A DNA stretch of 8,120 nucleotides, from NCBI GenBank assembly GCA_937868035.1, contig CALMLK010000239.1, positions 1-8,120 of the forward strand, given 5' to 3'. This document shows positions 5,157 through 8,120 of the stretch, one piece after another. Each line of letters starts with the position of its first letter. The stretch's first letter is position 1. The DNA comes from an uncultured Alphaproteobacteria bacterium. Its GTDB lineage: Bacteria > Pseudomonadota > Alphaproteobacteria > Rhizobiales > Aestuariivirgaceae. The notes beneath the pieces are model-generated. The model saw nothing but the letters and a program-made list of their open reading frames with translations, did no database searches and had not been told where the DNA came from. A program made the position numbers and the translations under genes.

Positions 5157-7763
5157 ATGTCGGTGAGCATCGAGCGCTACAACCATCGCACTGTCGAACC
5201 CAAGTGGCAGGCCCACTGGACCGACAACAAGAGCTTTGAGGCCAGCGAGGAACCGGGCCGTCCGAAGTATTACGTCCTGGAGATGTTCCCCTATCCGTCG
5301 GGACGCATCCATATGGGACACGTCCGCAACTACACCATGGGCGACGTCATCGCCCGCTTCCGCCGCGCCGCCGGTTACAACGTGCTTCATCCCATGGGCT
5401 GGGATGCATTCGGCATGCCTGCCGAAAATGCCGCCATCGAGCGGGGCGTGCACCCGAAGTCCTGGACCTACGAGAACATCGCGGCCATGCGAAAGCAGCT
5501 CAAGTCCATGGGACTGTCGCTGGACTGGTCGCGCGAGTTCGCCACCTGCGATCCCTCCTACTATCGGCATGAGCAGGCCATGTTCATCGACTTCATGGAG
5601 AAGGGCCTCGTCGAGCGGAAGTCCTCCAAGGTGAACTGGGACCCCGTCGACCATACCGTGCTGGCCAACGAACAGGTGATCGAAGGCCGTGGTTGGCGCT
5701 CGGGTGCACTGGTGGAGCAGCGCGAACTGTCACAGTGGTTCCTCAAGATCACGTCCTACTCGCAGGACCTGCTGGAGGCCTTGGACGGTCTCGGCAACTG
5801 GCCGGAGAAGGTCCGCCTCATGCAGCGCAACTGGATCGGCCGTTCGGAAGGGCTGCTGGTGCGCTGGCAGATCGAGCGCGCGCCGGCTGGCCATACCGAA
5901 CTCGAAATCTATACGACACGGCCCGACACACTGTTCGGTGCCTCCTTCATGGCAATCGCTGCCGACCATCCGCTTGCAAAGGCCGCATCGGAAAACAATC
6001 CGGAGCTTGCAGCCTTCTGTGAATCGTGCCGGCGCATGGGCACATCAGTCGCCGCGATCGAGACGGCGGAGAAGATGGGCTTCGACACGGGGATCGTGGC
6101 CACGCACCCGCTTGATCCCACCTGGAAAGTGCCCGTCTATGTCGCCAACTTCATCCTGATGGACTACGGCACGGGCGCGATCTTCGGCTGTCCGGCCCAT
6201 GACCAGCGCGACCTCGACTTCGCCCGCAAGTATGGCCTTCCGGTCACCCAGGTGGTGAAGCCCACGGATGCCGCCGCCGCATCACAGGCGGAGGCGGATC
6301 TGGCCGCTGGAACGGCCTATGATGGCGACGGCGTGATGGTCAATTCCCGCGTCCTCGATGGCCTGGATCCGGCAGAGGCCTTCAAGGCTGTGGCCGACAA
6401 GTTGGAACAGGAGCGCCTCGCTGGACGGCCGGTGGCTGCGCGCAAGGTGAATTTCCGCCTTCGTGACTGGGGTGTTTCGCGCCAGCGCTACTGGGGCTGC
6501 CCCATCCCCGTCATCCATTGCGAGACCTGCGGCATCGTACCGGTGCCGAAGAAAGACCTCCCCGTTCGCCTGCCCGATGATGTGACATTCGACAAGCCGG
6601 GGAATCCACTGGCACACCACCCCACATGGAAACACGTGAACTGCCCCCAATGTGGTGGCAAGGCGGCGCGCGAGACGGATACGTTCGATACCTTCATCGA
6701 CTCGTCCTGGTACTACGCCCGGTTCTGCTCGCCCCACGCCGATGTGCCCGTTGACGCAGGTGCGGCGAAATACTGGATGGGTGTTGACCAGTACATCGGC
6801 GGCATCGAGCACGCGATCCTGCATCTTCTCTATTCGCGCTTCTATTCCCGCGCCATGCACGCGACAGGGCATCTCCACATGGACGAGCCCTTCGCCTCGC
6901 TGTTCACGCAGGGCATGGTCGTCCACGAGACCTACAAGACGGTGTCAGGCGAGTGGGTCCTTCCCTCCGACGCGGTCAAGCAGGAGTCGGGTTGGGTTCA
7001 CGCGGCGACGGGTGAGCCACTGGTGACGGGCGGCATTGAGAAGATGTCCAAGTCGAAGAAGAACGTCGTCGATCCCGACATCATCATCGAATCCTACGGC
7101 GCGGATACCGCGCGCTGGTTCATGTTGTCGGATACCCCGCCGGAGCGCGATATCGAGTGGACCGATGCAGGCGCCGTCGGTGCCTGGAAGTTCACCCAGC
7201 GTCTGTGGCGCATGGTCAACGAAGCGGCAGCGCTGGATGCTGGCGCCGTACACGACCAGAGCGGTCTGGCCCTGCGCCAGACCAGTCACCGGACTGTCGC
7301 TGCCGTCACCGACGATCTGATGAACCTTCGTTTCAACCGTGCCATTGCCCGGCTTTACGAGTTGGCGAATGCCGTCGGCACGGCGCTTCAGAAGTCCAGC
7401 CGCTCGCCGGGTGAGATTGCAGCACTGCGGGAAGCGGTCGATACCCTTGTTCTTCTGTTCGCCCCAATGATGCCGCATCTGGCTGAAGAATGCTGGAAGG
7501 TACTGGGTCACGCGGTTGCCGTGGTCGATACGCCATGGCCGAAGGCCGACCCGGCCCTGACCGCGCTCACCGAGGTGACGATGGCAGTCCAGGTCAACGG
7601 CAAGCGCCGCGACGAGATCCGGGTGCCGAAGGGCGCGACACGTGACGTTCTGGAGCCTATGGTGATGGCACTTGAGTCGGTTTCACGAGCCCTTGACGGC
7701 AAGCCCGTGAGCAAGTTCATTGTGGTCCCGGACAGGATTGTGAACATCGTATGCGCCAACTGA
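5157..7763 (+). CDS. leuS: Leucine--tRNA ligase (leucyl-tRNA synthetase)
   Basis: Class I synthetase that charges tRNA-Leu with leucine in the cytoplasm and hydrolyses mischarged tRNA. Complete at 868 residues (E. coli 860). Order of parts: catalytic core with the HIGH-type motif HMGH at 52-55 after [10 protein letters not shown]1 editing domain with TTRPDT (253-258) and AHDQRD (347-352), whose last Asp matches the E. coli editing Asp; a zinc-type knuckle with C455-x2-C458 and C496-x2-C499; the [17 protein letters not shown] block; KMSKS at 629-633 in [16 protein letters not shown]; an anticodon-binding helical domain with [13 protein letters not shown]; and the C-terminal domain with [11 protein letters not shown]. 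Every catalytic and editing motif is intact. lptE starts within its last 13 bases, so the two are probably one transcript and translationally coupled. Confidence 0.98.
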   Translation: MSVSIERYNHRTVEPKWQAHWTDNKSFEASEEPGRPKYYVLEMFPYPSGRIHMGHVRNYTMGDVIARFRRAAGYNVLHPMGWDAFGMPAENAAIERGVHPKSWTYENIAAMRKQLKSMGLSLDWSREFATCDPSYYRHEQAMFIDFMEKGLVERKSSKVNWDPVDHTVLANEQVIEGRGWRSGALVEQRELSQWFLKITSYSQDLLEALDGLGNWPEKVRLMQRNWIGRSEGLLVRWQIERAPAGHTELEIYTTRPDTLFGASFMAIAADHPLAKAASENNPELAAFCESCRRMGTSVAAIETAEKMGFDTGIVATHPLDPTWKVPVYVANFILMDYGTGAIFGCPAHDQRDLDFARKYGLPVTQVVKPTDAAAASQAEADLAAGTAYDGDGVMVNSRVLDGLDPAEAFKAVADKLEQERLAGRPVAARKVNFRLRDWGVSRQRYWGCPIPVIHCETCGIVPVPKKDLPVRLPDDVTFDKPGNPLAHHPTWKHVNCPQCGGKAARETDTFDTFIDSSWYYARFCSPHADVPVDAGAAKYWMGVDQYIGGIEHAILHLLYSRFYSRAMHATGHLHMDEPFASLFTQGMVVHETYKTVSGEWVLPSDAVKQESGWVHAATGEPLVTGGIEKMSKSKKNVVDPDIIIESYGADTARWFMLSDTPPERDIEWTDAGAVGAWKFTQRLWRMVNEAAALDAGAVHDQSGLALRQTSHRTVAAVTDDLMNLRFNRAIARLYELANAVGTALQKSSRSPGEIAALREAVDTLVLLFAPMMPHLAEECWKVLGHAVAVVDTPWPKADPALTALTEVTMAVQVNGKRRDEIRVPKGATRDVLEPMVMALESVSRALDGKPVSKFIVVPDRIVNIVCAN

Positions 7764-8120
7764 TCCCGATTGCCATGCTTGCTGGAATGGCCATTGCCCT
7801 CGCGGGCTGTGGCCACCGGCCGCTTTATGGCAATTACAACGGGGGTCCTGGTGTCGTTCAGCAGCTGGCCGAGGTTTCCGTCGAGGAGCAGCGGACGCGC
7901 GCCGGTCAGTTGGTGCGCAACGATCTGATTTCGGCCTTTGGCGCGGGCGGCAGCCGCTTTCTGCTGAAGATGGCCGTCGTCGAGAAGACGGACAGCCTGT
8001 CCTCCGTGGATGGCACAACGGTGGACCGCTACCGGTACCGGCTCAACGTGAGCTACCAGTTGGTCGAAGCTGGCACGGGCCGGGCGGTCGCCGAGGGCAA
8101 GAGCTTCACGACCTCCGCCT
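7751..8120 (+). CDS. lptE: LPS-assembly lipoprotein LptE, N-terminal part (3' end outside window)
   Basis: Outer-membrane lipoprotein that plugs the LptD barrel and helps place lipopolysaccharide in the outer leaflet. In-window reading gives 123 codons without a stop, so the gene runs past the right edge. The N-terminus is a lipoprotein signal peptide: Arg2, hydrophobic residues 4-18, and the lipobox LAGC with acylated Cys20. It is followed directly by GHRPLYG, the CGxRPLYG signature of alphaproteobacterial LptE. Later parts fit the family: [15 protein letters not shown] and the strand [23 protein letters not shown]. The ATG at 7751 overlaps the leuS stop by 13 nt. In related genomes holA (DNA polymerase III delta) commonly follows; this is recall and is not visible here. 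The lipobox plus RPLYG makes the identification firm despite low family conservation. Confidence 0.9.
   Translation, partial: MRQLIPIAMLAGMAIALAGCGHRPLYGNYNGGPGVVQQLAEVSVEEQRTRAGQLVRNDLISAFGAGGSRFLLKMAVVEKTDSLSSVDGTTVDRYRYRLNVSYQLVEAGTGRAVAEGKSFTTSA

Noticed and set aside
6282..6926. Minus-strand open frame of 214 codons opposite leuS
   Set aside because: It lies fully within leuS, whose zinc and catalytic motifs are coded there; no independent evidence for a gene.
1..8120. Defence system, mobile element, CRISPR or tRNA in the window
   Set aside because: All long frames are assigned to housekeeping or regulatory genes, gaps are under 100 bp, and no repeats, transposase or integrase motifs, or cloverleaf sequences were seen.

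Overview
This window looks like a core, vertically inherited chromosome segment of a GC-rich alphaproteobacterium, probably a member of the Hyphomicrobiales (rhizobia-like) or a close relative. I base this on the protein sequences, the high GC content and the gene order ftsK - lolA - xthA - small regulators - L,D-transpeptidase - yggS - leuS - lptE, which I recognise as an alphaproteobacterial housekeeping arrangement. The genus cannot be fixed from the sequence alone. I see no insertion sequence, phage gene, CRISPR array, tRNA or rRNA.

Left part (1-2529, all + strand): the 3' end of ftsK (DNA translocase, motor plus gamma domain), then lolA (periplasmic lipoprotein carrier), then xthA (exonuclease III). 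A perfect 10-bp hairpin followed by TTTT lies just after lolA, and both candidate xthA start codons fall inside it.

Middle part (2535-4437): two minus-strand regulatory genes, an OmpR-type response regulator and, downstream of it, a small single-domain cyclic-nucleotide-binding-fold protein. Diverging from the response regulator is a plus-strand YkuD-type L,D-transpeptidase-like gene with no visible signal peptide. It converges on yggS and overlaps it by 83 bp. No histidine kinase is visible next to the response regulator.

Right part (4355-8120): yggS (PLP homeostasis protein, minus strand), then divergently leuS (leucyl-tRNA synthetase, complete) and the start of lptE (LPS-assembly lipoprotein), which overlaps the end of leuS by 13 nt and runs off the window.

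Several genes serve the envelope and cell division (ftsK, lolA, L,D-transpeptidase, lptE), with translation (leuS), DNA repair (xthA) and vitamin B6 homeostasis (yggS) between them. I found no convincing new multi-gene system. The points most worth a second look are the terminator/start overlap at xthA, the degenerate cNMP-binding protein paired with the orphan response regulator, and the convergent overlap of the transpeptidase with yggS. Every gap between genes is under 100 bp.
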